Shown here: piece by piece, positions 25,801 through 37,052 of the stretch
How the letters are laid out: each line of letters starts with the position of its first letter
How positions within the stretch are numbered: position 1 is the stretch's first letter
Made by a program: the position numbers and the translations under genes
Assembly: GCF_019399895.1 (NCBI RefSeq)
Contig: NC_091878.1
Location: 992,001-1,056,000 of the forward strand
Direction of reading: 5' to 3'
Source of the DNA: Cardiocondyla obscurior
Lineage: Eukaryota > Arthropoda > Insecta > Hymenoptera > Formicidae
Length of the DNA: 64,000 nt
Notes under the pieces: model-generated
Told to the model about the DNA's origin: nothing
Database searches by the model: none
The model's input: only the letters and a program-made list of their open reading frames with translations

Positions 25801-27550
25801 TGTTACAATAAGAATTGTTGCCTAAAAAAAAAAAAAAGAAAAAAAAAAAAATAAGGGGGGGAATTTATTAATCGCGGCCGAAAGAAACGAGCTTTGATCG
25901 TGCGTAACTTCGATTGGATTGTTTCCGAGGTTTTCTCTCCGCGCAAATTAATTCCGTCGATTGGCAATCGCGAGTCGCGCTGGCACCAAGGAAGGCCGAT
26001 GACTCGTGGATTAAATAACGCGTTTCCCCGCACGCCAAACGTAACTCCGCCGAGATACTCCAGCACGCCGGCTGATATCAATTAAGTCACACTCACGCGC
26101 ATCAATTAATTTTATTAATTGATTCCGAGGGAATCGACTGGCGACCTTCGAGGCACGACGCGCGCTGGAACCTCTCGGCGAATCTCTCCAAGTGCATGGG
26201 ATAATTACCTGACGCACCACTGATAACACCTTTGCTCCAAGATCGGCGATCAAAAATCGATCGACTCACTTTGTCGAGGCTCCAATAAGCGTTCGAATTT
26301 AACTTAGACCGAAACACTGAAAGCTGGGACCGACCACTCGCCGCGACCGTGCCGGGATCACGGTTTCGCCGACTCGCGTAGAAATTCGCACTGATCGGCG
26401 CGCAAATAATACGGGTGATAGATGACGAATAAACGCCGCGCAAATCGTGCCCGCGAGATTTCCGTCCGCGGAATTTTCGGAGCGGCACTCGAGGCGCGCT
26501 GGACCACGGCCGGCGAGAGAAAGAGCCAGAGGGCGTACGCGACCACTACTCTCGAGATCTCCACTCAGCGAGCGCTCGCCGGTGAATGCACGGCTCTCGC
26601 GGCCGCCTCTCGTCTAATATGCACTTGGCTGCGCTCGCTCACCGGGACCGGCGACCCGACGATCATGACGACCGGCCACGACGACTGCACGCCTCTTTCA
26701 TTCGCCGCGTACTGCCGCGCTTCGCGTTGCGTCGCGTTGCATTACGACGGGCAGCAAGCGCATGCGAGCACCGCGAGTGCACGTCTGCAGGAGGGGGGCT
26801 ACAGATGCACGTTCAAAAAAAAAAATAAAAAAAAGAAAAAAAAAGAAAGGGGGGGAGAATACTATACTCTGGTACCGCGAGACGCGACGAAGGTGGAAAT
26901 CCAAGTTTATCCCTCAGCACGAAGCTGCACTCGCAAGATTGTAAATAAGAATACGCGTGATTCTCGGCTGCGAGATCTCTAAAGCACAAACGCGCCAGGT
27001 GTATCGATACAATTTTAATAATTTTAAAAAGGCACGACGGAAAATCAAGACGTTTTAGCATGCATTGCACTTGATTTTCGTTCTGATTTCGGTTTTTAAA
27101 AATACTAAGATTACGGAAAACGGACGGTAAAGCGCATGAAAAGGTATTCTTATTGATTACTACGAAGGAAGGCGATGAAAATCAACAGCTCACGTATCCG
27201 TAGCAACGGGTAACTCGGCTGATTAAAACATACGTGAGACAGTTAGAAATTATTTACAATTTCGGGGGGAGAAACTAAGACAACCCTTAAGCTACAAGTT
27301 TTAGACCGATAGCAACCGTGCAATCTTGCAGATTCTCTGGAATTCTCTCAAGATCGTGCGGCTGCTAGCGATCCAGACGCTTCAAACTCACAGTCCACCG
27401 GCGTGAAGGTTACGAGATCAGGTCCTGATCATCATAGTGGCTGTTAACGTGCTCTCTTAGAGCTGAAGTCGCTTCAGACTCACCGAATCTGATCTTGATC
27501 TCCATCTCCGTATTTTCGCTTGGCCTAGACAATTGTTCCTGTCGCAACAC
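22820..27550. other. Upstream region of the Ras-like gene and promoter of the SPAG1-domain gene
   Basis: No coding exon was recognised. CpG-rich up to about 26.8 kb. A good minus-strand splice donor (GCGTCAG|GTAATTA) at 26209/26208 would fit an untranslated first exon of the Ras-like gene lying around 26.2-26.6 kb; this is inference only. From about 27.0 kb the composition becomes AT-rich. 27190-27320 carries X-box-like half sites upstream of the plus-strand gene that starts at 27551. Confidence 0.4.
27194..27207 (+). promoter_or_regulatory. X-box-like (RFX) site upstream of the SPAG1-domain gene
   Basis: GTATCCGTAGCAAC has a perfect right half (AGCAAC) and an imperfect left half of the RFX X-box (GTTRCC-N-RGYAAC type). 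It lies about 345 bases before the start codon of a protein related to the ciliary factor SPAG1, the context in which X-boxes are expected. A second AGCAAC half site at 27311-27316 has a weaker left half (TAGACC). Confidence 0.35.
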
Positions 27551-28429
27551 ATGGACCACATACCGGATATAACTAAAAAAACGAATGCAAGTAATATCAA
27601 GCAGAAGCCCGAAAAAAAAACTTTACTCGAAAGATATAACTTACCGGTGGAACATCTCACGTACGAATTCATATCACAGTGTACAAATGGAAAAACTCTG
27701 GAACAGATTGTCCTCATTTTGCGGTGAGTTCCTTGGAAGTTGAGACAAGTAGACCAGCATTCGTACTGAAACTAATCAATTATCATTATTATTTATTATT
27801 TTACCTTAATTTATGTTTTATTATTTATCGTCATTATTTTTTTTATTTTGTGCTGACATAAAAAAAAAAAAAATAACTTTGCAACGTTTGCCAATCTTTA
27901 TGCGAAACGATATTAATTTCATCTCGGCGCATCTCTCCTATTTTGAGTACCTTTCGGTTAATCCCCCGTACATTATGATAATTACAGTACGCACTAGCGA
28001 TTTTTTATGTTTCCGCTAATCGTCAGCAGGATTTGCAACCCTACCGCTTTAAGCGCTATTAAACCCGTTATTTTCCGGCATGTTTATTAACGATTCGTCA
28101 TAAACATCTCCACGTGCGGTTTTAATACCAGTTCTGGGGAAGAGGGAGAGTATCCAGATTTGACGAGGCGCGCGGAAGAACGTCTCGCTAGGATTCAACC
28201 CACCAGTACTATTCTGAGAGAAGCAGAGCCAGTTTTGAGACGAAATATGTTAAATGCGGACGAACGGCGGGTAATCGATGACGACATCAGCCAGTGGGCA
28301 TGTGAGATGCAGTTTCGCGAGAGAGATTTAAACGACGGGCAGGTCATTCTCAGCAACCAGCCCTACCTGCAACCGGAAATTCGAAATATTAATCTAAACG
28401 CCGCAAAAATACGTTCCTACAATAATTAA
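27551..28429 (+). CDS. Short SPAG1 N-terminal-domain protein
   Basis: Two exons, 27551-27723 and 28132-28429, join in phase (CG|T Arg) across a GT-AG intron and encode 156 residues. Residues about 28-125 resemble the N-terminal region of vertebrate SPAG1, a cytoplasmic axonemal dynein assembly factor: LPVEHLTYEFISQC, then LILRSGEEGEYPDLT spanning the splice, then a helical segment with DERRVIDDDISQWACEM. No TPR repeats or RPAP3-type C-terminal domain follow before the stop, so it corresponds to that N-terminal module alone. The start is the first ATG in a frame that is open further upstream. Homology is by recognition of the conserved SGEEGxYP core. A role in dynein or R2TP-type assembly is inference. 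Confidence 0.72.
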
Positions 28430-28635
28430 AATGCATACATATATTTTCTTCAAATAATTAACGTGAAATATTTATGTCTTGCACATTAATCTACGTTAGT
28501 TCATTAATTCTTAATATAGATAACTAAAATATAAAATATGTTTTAAAAAACACGGTTAGATAGATTAATAATTTCTTGTAATTAAATTAAAGCCTACCTT
28601 TGAAAAAATAATCCTGTACAAAAAAAAAAGTATGT

Positions 28636-28707
28636 TGGAGGAGCTGGGATTTGAACCCAGGACTTTCAGCATGCGAAGCAGACACTCTACCACTGAGTTA
28701 CACCCCC
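28636..28707 (-). tRNA. tRNA-Ala (anticodon CGC)
   Basis: The 72-base minus-strand sequence folds as a cloverleaf: acceptor GGGGGTG, D-arm ACTC/GAGT, anticodon loop TTCGCAT (anticodon CGC), T-arm CTGGG-TTCAAAT-CCCAG and discriminator A. It keeps the G3-U70 wobble that identifies alanine tRNAs. Oddities are a U-U mismatch at 6-67, a U-U mismatch in the middle of the anticodon stem, and A10-U25 replacing the usual G10-C25 (a compensated pair). A run of T residues follows shortly after, as a Pol III terminator. It could be a weak or decaying copy, but the paired change and the intact B box argue for a gene. Confidence 0.8.
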
Positions 28708-29074
28708 ATTTGATATATCTTACCTTCAACAGAAAAACATATACGGCACCATTATTTTTTAATTTTCTTTTTACAATTACACAGAATGAAAATGACAAAT
28801 GATATAATAGTATTACTTTTTTTACAGCCAAGTATTGTTTCACTAGACGCTGCTTTTCATAAAAAAATCACGAAATCGTTCCATTTAATTCTACAAAGTG
28901 TACATGTTTCATATTAATTTCAAATTAAGAATTTACCTTCTTCGGACTCTTAGATTAGATACAGTGACCACGTTGATCGTTGCATTAACAAAAGAAACCT
29001 TCTCCGCTCAACGCAACCGCTCTCTACGATTCTTCCTTCGATTCTTTCGCCCGAACGTAAAATACATTCAGCCA

Positions 29075-29192
29075 CAGCGCTGCATTTGCAGCTGCTGTAA
29101 AATTCGATGTTCTGACTGACGTACCGCTCTCAATCCCGGGTGAATTTACAAGTCCATCAAGATCGCAAATTTTGCAGCAGCTGCAAAAGTAG
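29075..29192. other. Long hairpin / foldback (candidate pre-miRNA or structured leader)
   Basis: Arm one at 29085-29104 (TTTGCAGCTGCTGTAAAATT) and arm two at 29168-29187 (AATTTTGCAGCAGCTGCAAA) are inverted repeats over 20 bases with one difference, which is a G-U pair in RNA read on the + strand. The loop is 63 bases. Pairing can be extended outward with a few mismatches and inward across a two-base bulge. The arms contain GCAGCTGC E-box palindromes, so protein binding sites are an alternative reading. Confidence 0.6.
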
Positions 29193-29943
29193 CACCTCTG
29201 CACCGAGCACATCAGCCATCTTCGCAAGTCTTTTTCCGTTTCGTGTGTTTCAACGTTTCGCCAATGAGACGCGAAGAAGAAGCAATCGCGCAGGGTCGCC
29301 AATGGCGCGTCCCGCACGATTCTCGGTGCGAGTAGACTGCGTCTGCCGGTTGGTCGCACTGTTCGCGGCGACATCATCCGCGCCCCGCGGACATGTATTA
29401 TTGATGTGCTAACCTCCTATGCGACGGCGGACAACGCTCGGCGTACTCGTCGCGACGGAGACCCATGGAGAAGACTCACGAATCCGGCAAGTAGTCGCGA
29501 GCGTGAGAGCGTCATTGCACCGTGCCGAGTTGCACCGATTCCACAGCGTGAGTCCGCCCGACGGCGACGACGCTCCACGGCCACCGACCGAGCGTCACCC
29601 CGCGCGCAGCTGGCATCCCGCGTCGTCGTCGCGGCAGCACGTCACGTAGTGCACGCGACAAGCCGCCCTGGTCGACCATCCCCCTCGGCCACGTCGTGCG
29701 ACTCCGATCTCACGTTCCTGAAACGTAAAAAGAGACAACGGTGTTCCTGGCCTCGCCGGGGCCACTCGCGGCGAGCCGCTTTGACAGTTCGCCGAGATAC
29801 GTTTACGCACACAGGCACGTTGGTGTTGGCGGCAAATATTGCCCAAGTATTGTTTTAGATAAGCGAAGGTATGTATGCTTTGCTATGTTATCTTTAACAA
29901 GCATTAGACGTATATATCTATATATATGTTTAATTATTAATAT

Positions 29944-29945
<2 letters not shown>

Positions 29946-29992
<47 letters not shown>
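29946..29992. repeat. (TA)n microsatellite
   Basis: About 23 TA units followed by a poly-T run, inside the first leader intron of Medea. Confidence 0.95.
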
Positions 29993-30006
<14 letters not shown>

Positions 30007-30200
30007 ATTAGGAAATGAATAATTTATTGAACTACAAGTATAATAATTGATACTAGATATGCAAAGTTGACTTTTATATTTTAATTAGAGCAATTATTAG
30101 TTTTATTTGTAATGAAGACAAAGGCACAGAACAGCGGTAAAAAATTATACATGGATGCAATACATAGAACGAATATAAAAATAATTTAACTTATTTTCAG

Positions 30201-30408
30201 AACAGCTACTGTTGTGATATATGGATGAAATACAAGTCACTAGATGGTAGAGTGTGAAAGGTTGGACTGTATCAAGTCCAGGGAAAAGACCAGTGAATTG
30301 AAGGAAGGAACGCGACACTGTCCACCACGGCTTTCACCGAGATGGTTGGATTGGCGGGCGGGGGAAGTCACTTGTATCCCTCGCCCCCCATGCAACCAAA
30401 TCCAGAGT
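30201..30408 (+). other. Med: Medea 5' untranslated exon with three overlapping uORFs
   Basis: It is bounded by a good acceptor (TTATTTTCAG) and a GTAAAT donor, and is followed by an intron ending in AACACAG just before the Medea start. It carries ATGs at 30221 (9 codons), 30225 (10 codons) and 30244 (55 codons, open to the donor), one in each frame. After splicing to 30548 the third frame meets TAA at once, eight bases before the Medea ATG. Confidence 0.55.
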
Positions 30409-30555
30409 GTAAATATTGCAGTATTATTTGTTAAATTATTTAAGTCATTACTGGTATCAATTATCTCTTATTTTTTTATTTAATAATTATTTTAATCTTA
30501 ATGATTTTATTTTATACACGATTTAAAAGGAATAATTTTTAACACAGTAAGAGAG

Positions 30556-33500
30556 ATGACTGGGATAGCACCCAGCGCACCAACCAGTGCAGATGCTTGC
30601 TTAAGCATTGTGCACTCACTGATGTGTCATCGTCAAGGTGGCGAAAGCGAGGGCTTTAGTAAACGTGCCATCGAATCTTTAGTGAAGAAACTCAAAGTAA
30701 ATTTTATATATGTTTTTATATCGCTAGCATAGTAATGCATTATAAAAATTAATATGCAATTTATGTATAATTTGCTCAACAGGAAAAACGTGACGAGTTA
30801 GACAGTTTAATTACTGCAATAACTACCAGTGGTGCACACCCAAGCAAATGTGTCACCATCCAAAGAACGTTGGACGGTAGACTACAAGTGGCAGGACGAA
30901 AAGGTTTTCCTCATGTAATCTACGCCCGCATTTGGAGATGGCCAGATCTGCACAAAAATGAACTAAAACACGTGAAATACTGTCAGTTTGCTTTCGATCT
31001 GAAATGCGATTCCGTATGCGTGAATCCGTATCACTATGAACGAGTGGTATCACCAGGCATAGGTATGTCACGACACGTAATTAGAATTTTTATTTTCAAT
31101 ACGTTTAATGTTTGCATTTTGTATACGTATATTTTACTCCTTTTTTGCAACTTTGATTTCTTCACATTTCTGTCAATCTCTGTTATTATTTTGCAAAAAA
31201 AAAAAAAAATGCCTGTTTGAGCTTAATTCTGTATTACTTGCAATTATAAAATTATTCAATGTGTTAACAATAAATTTTACATCCTGGGGTTAACGAATAC
31301 AGAAAATTAGAGAAGAAATATTATTGATTGTTGTGGTCTTCTTGGTGTCTTGATGGAATGGGTTGGTTTCCCCCGCACAGACCCGTTCTTTACAGACCTA
31401 TCCGGCCTGACCTTGCAATCCGGCGTGGGTGTGGGACCCGGTGGAAGACTGGTTAAGGACGAATACTCGGTTGGCGGTGGCGGCACGGCTGCCGCGGCAG
31501 CCGCCGCCGCGGTTGGATCCGCGATGGACGTGGACGGCGAGATAAATCAGACGATTCAGCATCACCCACCGGCTCAGCAAACCTCCTCGAACAATGCGCA
31601 GCAGACCCAACAGAGTTTTATACCGGGCTTACCGCCGCCCAATCCGAGTAAGTTGAACGTGAAAACTTTTACTTTTTTATTTGTGAAGCTTTCACTTTAT
31701 CGAGAATCACCAATTGGCTTTACACTCGATGTGAATCTGTTTGTAATTTATGTCTAGTGATTAGAATAGTACACGTCAAATGAATCGCTGTGATATATTG
31801 ACACGTGGACGTATTTTGTCATCTAAATATAAGAATATTAATTAATACAAAATCCGATAAATCGCAAATTTGGCATATAATAATTACGTTACAGGAAAAT
31901 TGAACCGGTTACCATTCAACTGTGCTAAAAATATACATACGTATGCATATTGAATTTAACGCGCTCGTCGATACTGTTGTAAATTATTAAAATAATTGCT
32001 AACGAGCCAGCCGCTTTCGTTCATTGCTATCGAATGTAGATCTAGTAGGCAAAAGTACGCTTCGCAAATCTTCTCATTTTTGTTGCGTAATACAACTTTT
32101 GGTTTGGCTTCATTGTTTTTTTTTTTTTTTTTTTTTTTTCTTTTGATTGTTCGGCACAGCCAGTACTGAGGGTATGTTTAGCACCGGTGGTGGCAGCAAT
32201 AATGGTAATCCTCATGCTAAGCTGGAAGACAATAATTGCCCCAGGCAAACATGGATTCCCACACCTCACCACTCGGCAGGCCGTAACATGCATCATCGTA
32301 CGTATTCCATTGTACACAGCTATTTATTTAAGAAGCTTCCGATTATATGTCGCTAATTAGCCGATTGCTGTCAGTATATAAATTTTTTTTTTTTTAATTG
32401 GAATTGAATCAGAGTTTCTCAAGTTAAGTATAGCATTTTGCAAGTAAATAACTGTAAAGTAATTTGATAAAAAAGTTACTATTAAATTTAGTGTTTCGTA
32501 GCATCTTTCCTAAATGTTTCGAAATTGAAAACGCATTAATTTTGCAAAAGCCGGTACCAAGAATGAACTATTGGAATATGGAGTATCTTTGGAAAACGCT
32601 GATTCGTCTAGTGTATGGTTTCAGAGGAACGATAGCGAGGGCCATGTTCGTTGTATTTTAATACTTTATGTTGTCTGCATCGTGTATGATCTTTGATTTT
32701 GCAGCAGTAGTACATCCAATGAGTCACACCGTAGGTAGCCAGCAACAGTCGCTGAATGCCGCATCGAGCGGAACGTCCGGTGCACAGATTCTGAGTCCCG
32801 CGCAAGGACAATCAACCGCCGATACGTTCTACAGCACCACCACACCCCCGCAGGACATGAACCAACCTCCGACAGTCGACGCATTAGCGGCTTCTCTGGG
32901 TATAAATTATATTTGCCCGTCTTAAGACAGGCATTAAAAAATTTTATTCTATTAATTTACATTACGATTTAATTAGGTGAAGGACAGAGTTCTCCCGTAT
33001 CGCCTGTGCATCTTCATCACCCGAATGGCTTTCCCGTGGGTACAGCACCATACAATTCGGGTGCACCGCAATGGACTGGTGCCAATACCCTTACATACAC
33101 TCAGAGTATGCAGCCACCAGATCCTCGACATCTTCATACAACGTCATATTGTAAGTTAGTTATATTAACATAAAAAAATGTTGGCTTTAAATTATAACTT
33201 TAAAATCTTTTATGATTTAATATATGATATATGATATAAATTAGGGGGGAATCACGGAAATGATGTCAGTGGAAACATCGGAGGATTGCTTTCTACGCAA
33301 CCAGCCCCAGAATATTGGTGTTCCGTCGGTTATTTTGAATTAGATATCCAGGTCGGAGAAACGTTTAAAGTCAGTAGCGGATGTCCTACAGTCACCGTAG
33401 ATGGTTACGTGGATCCGAGTGGCGGAAACAGATTCTGCTTAGGTGCCTTGAGCAACGTGCACAGAACGGACCAGAGCGAACGGGCACGTCTTCATATAGG

Positions 33501-34391
33501 TAGTCATAATTTAATTTAACGTTTTAAAGTGTACATTCAAGAAAATATTATACGCGCGATTTTTTAAATAATTAAAATAAACTTTTTAGGGAAGGGCGTT
33601 GTGTTGGATTTAAGAGGTGAAGGTGATGTATGGTTGAGATGCCAGAGCGAACACAGTGTCTTTGTACAATCTTATTATTTGGACAGAGAGGCAGGCCGAG
33701 CACCTGGTGATGCAGTACACAAAATTTATCCCTCAGCGTATATTAAAGTCTTTGATCTAAGACAGTGTCACAAACAGATGCGAGGCCAAGCCGCCACTGC
33801 TCAAGCTGCTGCAGCAGCGCAAGCTGCAGCTGTCGCGGGCCACCTGACGCATGGAGCACCTATCACCAAAAGTAAGTCTTTAATCTTGAAATCTTTAAAT
33901 GACGCTTTTTAAATAATGTACAAATAAATGTATTTGAAGACACGTAATATATTTAATGTAATTATTTAGGTCTCAGCGCGGCTGCGGGGATTGGAGTCGA
34001 TGATTTACGAAGACTTTGTATTTTGCGTTTAAGTTTTGTTAAAGGGTGGGGTCCAGATTACCCACGACAAAGCATAAAAGAAACTCCATGCTGGATTGAG
34101 GTATAATTTTATCTTACGAGATTTAATAAAACACATTTTTTTTTAAGCGAAGACTAATGTACTTTAAAATTCAATATACAGAAATTTATCAATCTTTTAC
34201 TTACATTTTTTTAATCTAAAAATATATCATATAAAAAAATTAATATTTTTAATTGGAGTTTAATTGTTGTATCGTGTACTTTTTTTTAATTTGCTAATAT
34301 ATATTTTTAGGTGCATTTACATAGAGCGCTTCAATTACTGGATGAAGTGTTGCACACGATGCCCATCGATGGTCCACGGGCAATTGAATAA
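30556..34391 (+). CDS. Med: Medea / Smad4 co-Smad transcription factor
   Basis: Common-mediator Smad that joins receptor-phosphorylated Smads in BMP/activin (Dpp) signalling and acts in the nucleus. Ten coding exons, all with GT-AG borders and consistent phase: 30556-30696, 30783-31062, 31396-31647, 32160-32297, 32705-32899, 32977-33150, 33245-33499, 33590-33871, 33970-34100, 34311-34391, giving 642 residues. The MH1 domain (about 15-140) is nearly identical to vertebrate SMAD4, including the LQVAGRKGFPHVIYAR DNA-binding hairpin. A poorly conserved linker rich in Ala, Gly, Gln and Ser follows. The MH2 domain runs from about PAPEYWC (413) to the end and carries the Smad4-specific alanine-rich insertion. 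The C-terminus (HTMPIDGPRAIE) lacks the SSxS phosphorylation motif, as expected of a co-Smad. Exon 3 and exon 5 have tandem in-frame acceptors. Confidence 0.96.
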
Positions 34392-36777
34392 TTTCATCAA
34401 TGCGAATAGAAATCACAAAGAGAACATCACGATATTGTTACTGAAATCAAGTGCATAAGTGTTACATACGTCGTTTGAACGAGCACACGAGTAATTTTGA
34501 CGGAAATGCAAGTGAACAAGCCGAACCTACTAAATTAATCGAAAATAATCAGATGATTGATACGCGGAATTTGGCCGAGAAGTTCGGGAAAGAGATCTTA
34601 CAGAAGCTATTTATACATTTAATGACACTCGTGATATAATAACCTGTGTAAAACAGGGGTTCCCAAACTTTCTAACGTCCATGCTGCAAAGTTCGTAGGT
34701 AAAATATCTATAAAATATCTATATTGCAAAATTCTATATAAATTTTACATGTGCATGTTTTTTTTTTATCGTAGAATGTACGTAATGTAGCTCATCTCTA
34801 TTTTTTTATTTGCAAATAATTTTTATAAGTTAATCAAAGAGAAAAATGAAAAAACTAATGAGTCATCGCACACGATGATTACATAATTTATTGTTACAAT
34901 TTAAATTTACATGATAAATTTTAATTGAACATTTTTTAATCATTTTTTATTACAATTTTTTATAAATGAAAAAAATATATAGACATGATTATTAATTTAT
35001 ATAATATATATAATTTATATTTATATTTGTTATATATAATTTATATATATTGAAAAAAAGATTTTAATAATGTGTTAGATTTTAAATTTCTGATATTGTT
35101 GGTGCATAATTCGATGACTAAAAAAAAAAGTGATCATTGTCATTTTCTTTACTCTTTGCTTCAACTGTTTTTTTTACTGGTTTGGTGGACCCCTGGTGTA
35201 GGATAAAATATGTGCCACGGCCTTGCACTATCATCAACGTACAAAAGTGAAAGAAACGTTATTTTTATTTACAAGATGTAATTTTTTACGGAGAGAGAGA
35301 CGACACAGGACGTCTCACCAACGGAGGAACCGAAGAAAATAGAATGGCAGTCTTCTATTTTGCTAGATGTGCGATGGAGAGATTCCCTCGGCGACGCGCA
35401 GTCCGCTAAGCTCACAGTGATACCAGTTTCAGAATTGAAACCATTACATAGTCACGACTCTGTTCTTTGAGATTAGCTTTGTAAGTTAGACTAAACTACT
35501 GTCTACATTTATTACTTACTGCAAATGTTAAGCTCAACATTTATATCGGACAAGAGGATGGTCTTGATTCTTTGAATTTCATGATTCGTGGACGTGAGAT
35601 AAACAAAATGTTAAAACTTTTCTAACTTTTAAATTTAAAGAAAGAATAATAAATATATAAACAAATTTTAAACCCTATTATAATCACAGAAATGGTATCG
35701 TAATAATTTCAATAAAATTTAACAATTAAATCTGTAAGTTTCGACGTAAGCGTTCAAGAATCTAGAAATTCGGAGATCTTAGACCGCAGGGATCTCAGAA
35801 TCCAGGAATCTTAAGGCCCGAGGATTTAAAAATCCGAAAGACGTAAGAATCCTAGGACATAAGGATTATCTTAACGCATGCGTATACAGTAGAGAGAGTA
35901 TCTCGAAAGACACAGTAATACATTTCTGCCAAGTAGCAAACGTAGGTCTTAAGAATCACCCATGCATACACACAGATGTAATAATCCTTCTGTAAGGATA
36001 AACGTTTTATATTTAAATTCGCATAGAAAGAATGTCGTAATGTCACATTTTTCTAATTTATGAAGAGATCATATATTAGAAAACATATTTATCACAGTTT
36101 ATATATGCGATAGCGAATATATTGGCAGAAATTTGGTACAGTGACGTTAGAATTATTTGTTTATTACGAATGGGTAACTTGTTTATTGTCTGTTTTACAG
36201 TTTATAACCAAAAACTATTTTATATATAGAGACCTTGAAGTTCTATAATGAGCATACTTGTTCAACAATTTTTTTTTTTTATTTCTTCGTTTCGTCAGAT
36301 AAAATCGTTTAATTTCTTAGTTACTATTGATTATCATTATTATCACTATTGCGGTTATTGGAGGAGACAGTAAAACGATTATGCGAAAAATTATCGTATG
36401 TATCGTAGAGTAACAATGAGTGATGATATATTTTAAAATTTTTGAATGGAGAGATGATATTTTAAGAATATACCATTTTATTACGTCTGTTTTACATTGA
36501 TGTTGAAAGGAATCGGCAAATTGAATTTAAGCGAATAAATCTCTCTCGGTCTCTTCGGTTGTGTGCCTCCTTCAGTTAACCGCTGGATGTTATTATTATT
36601 ACAACGTAGTACTTGTTGAATAATTATACTTACTGTTTATTAGCTAGTTTATTAAAATGTAATCGTACAAAATATTCTTATATATATATAATATTTGATA
36701 ATATTATAACATAGAGTGATTATATACAAGAATGAGAGAGAAAGTGAAGGAAAATGAGTCGACCAAATACAACGGTA

Positions 36778-36838
36778 TGCATGTACAAGGTGCCTTCAAA
36801 TGATCGAAACCAATGTCTTTGTCCACCTTGTACATATA
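36778..36838 (+). other. Hairpin with Pumilio-type motif in Medea 3' UTR
   Basis: ATGTACAAGGTG (36781-36792) and CACCTTGTACAT (36824-36835) are perfect 12-base inverted repeats around a 31-base loop, extendable outward by about five bases with two imperfect pairs. The right arm includes TGTACATA, which matches the Pumilio element UGUANAUA. Part of this hairpin recurs at 37253-37294. Confidence 0.6.
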
Positions 36839-37010
36839 TACTCCGCACATATTTTATTCTGATTGATTCGCGAAAGCTGGAAAAAGCATAGAGATATTTA
36901 ACGCTTATTTAGACACGATAGTATTTATCGATTCTCGCTTCTTTGTTGCAATTCAGCCTAGCGTTGCGGAGTGAATGTAAGATTTTTCCATGAGAATTGA
37001 GACGGAGTCG

Positions 37011-37021
37011 GAGAGAAAGAA

Positions 37022-37052
<31 letters not shown>
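37011..37052. repeat. (GA)n microsatellite
   Basis: Purine-rich GAGA tract with minor interruptions in the presumed Medea 3' UTR. Confidence 0.9.

Larger units (their letters stand above)
28430..30555. other. Intergenic region and Medea leader
   Basis: Contains the 3' flank of the SPAG1-domain gene, the tRNA, a long hairpin (29075-29192), a GC-rich probable promoter and first untranslated exon of Medea ending at a strong donor (AAGCGAAG|GTATGT, 29868/29869), a TA microsatellite, a second untranslated exon (30201-30408) and the final leader intron ending at 30547. No protein-coding gene was supported at 28.8-29.9 kb, although several open frames exist there. Confidence 0.5.

Noticed and set aside
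29406..29858. 150-codon frame upstream of Medea
   Set aside because: GC-rich promoter and leader DNA with frames open on both strands and no recognised protein.
30244..30483. Open frame considered as an N-terminal extension of Medea
   Set aside because: After the only good splice it stops at once (TAA) before the conserved Medea ATG, so it is a uORF.
34451..34639. Open frame just after the Medea stop
   Set aside because: Out of frame with Medea, with no recognisable domain and typical of AT-rich 3' UTR noise.
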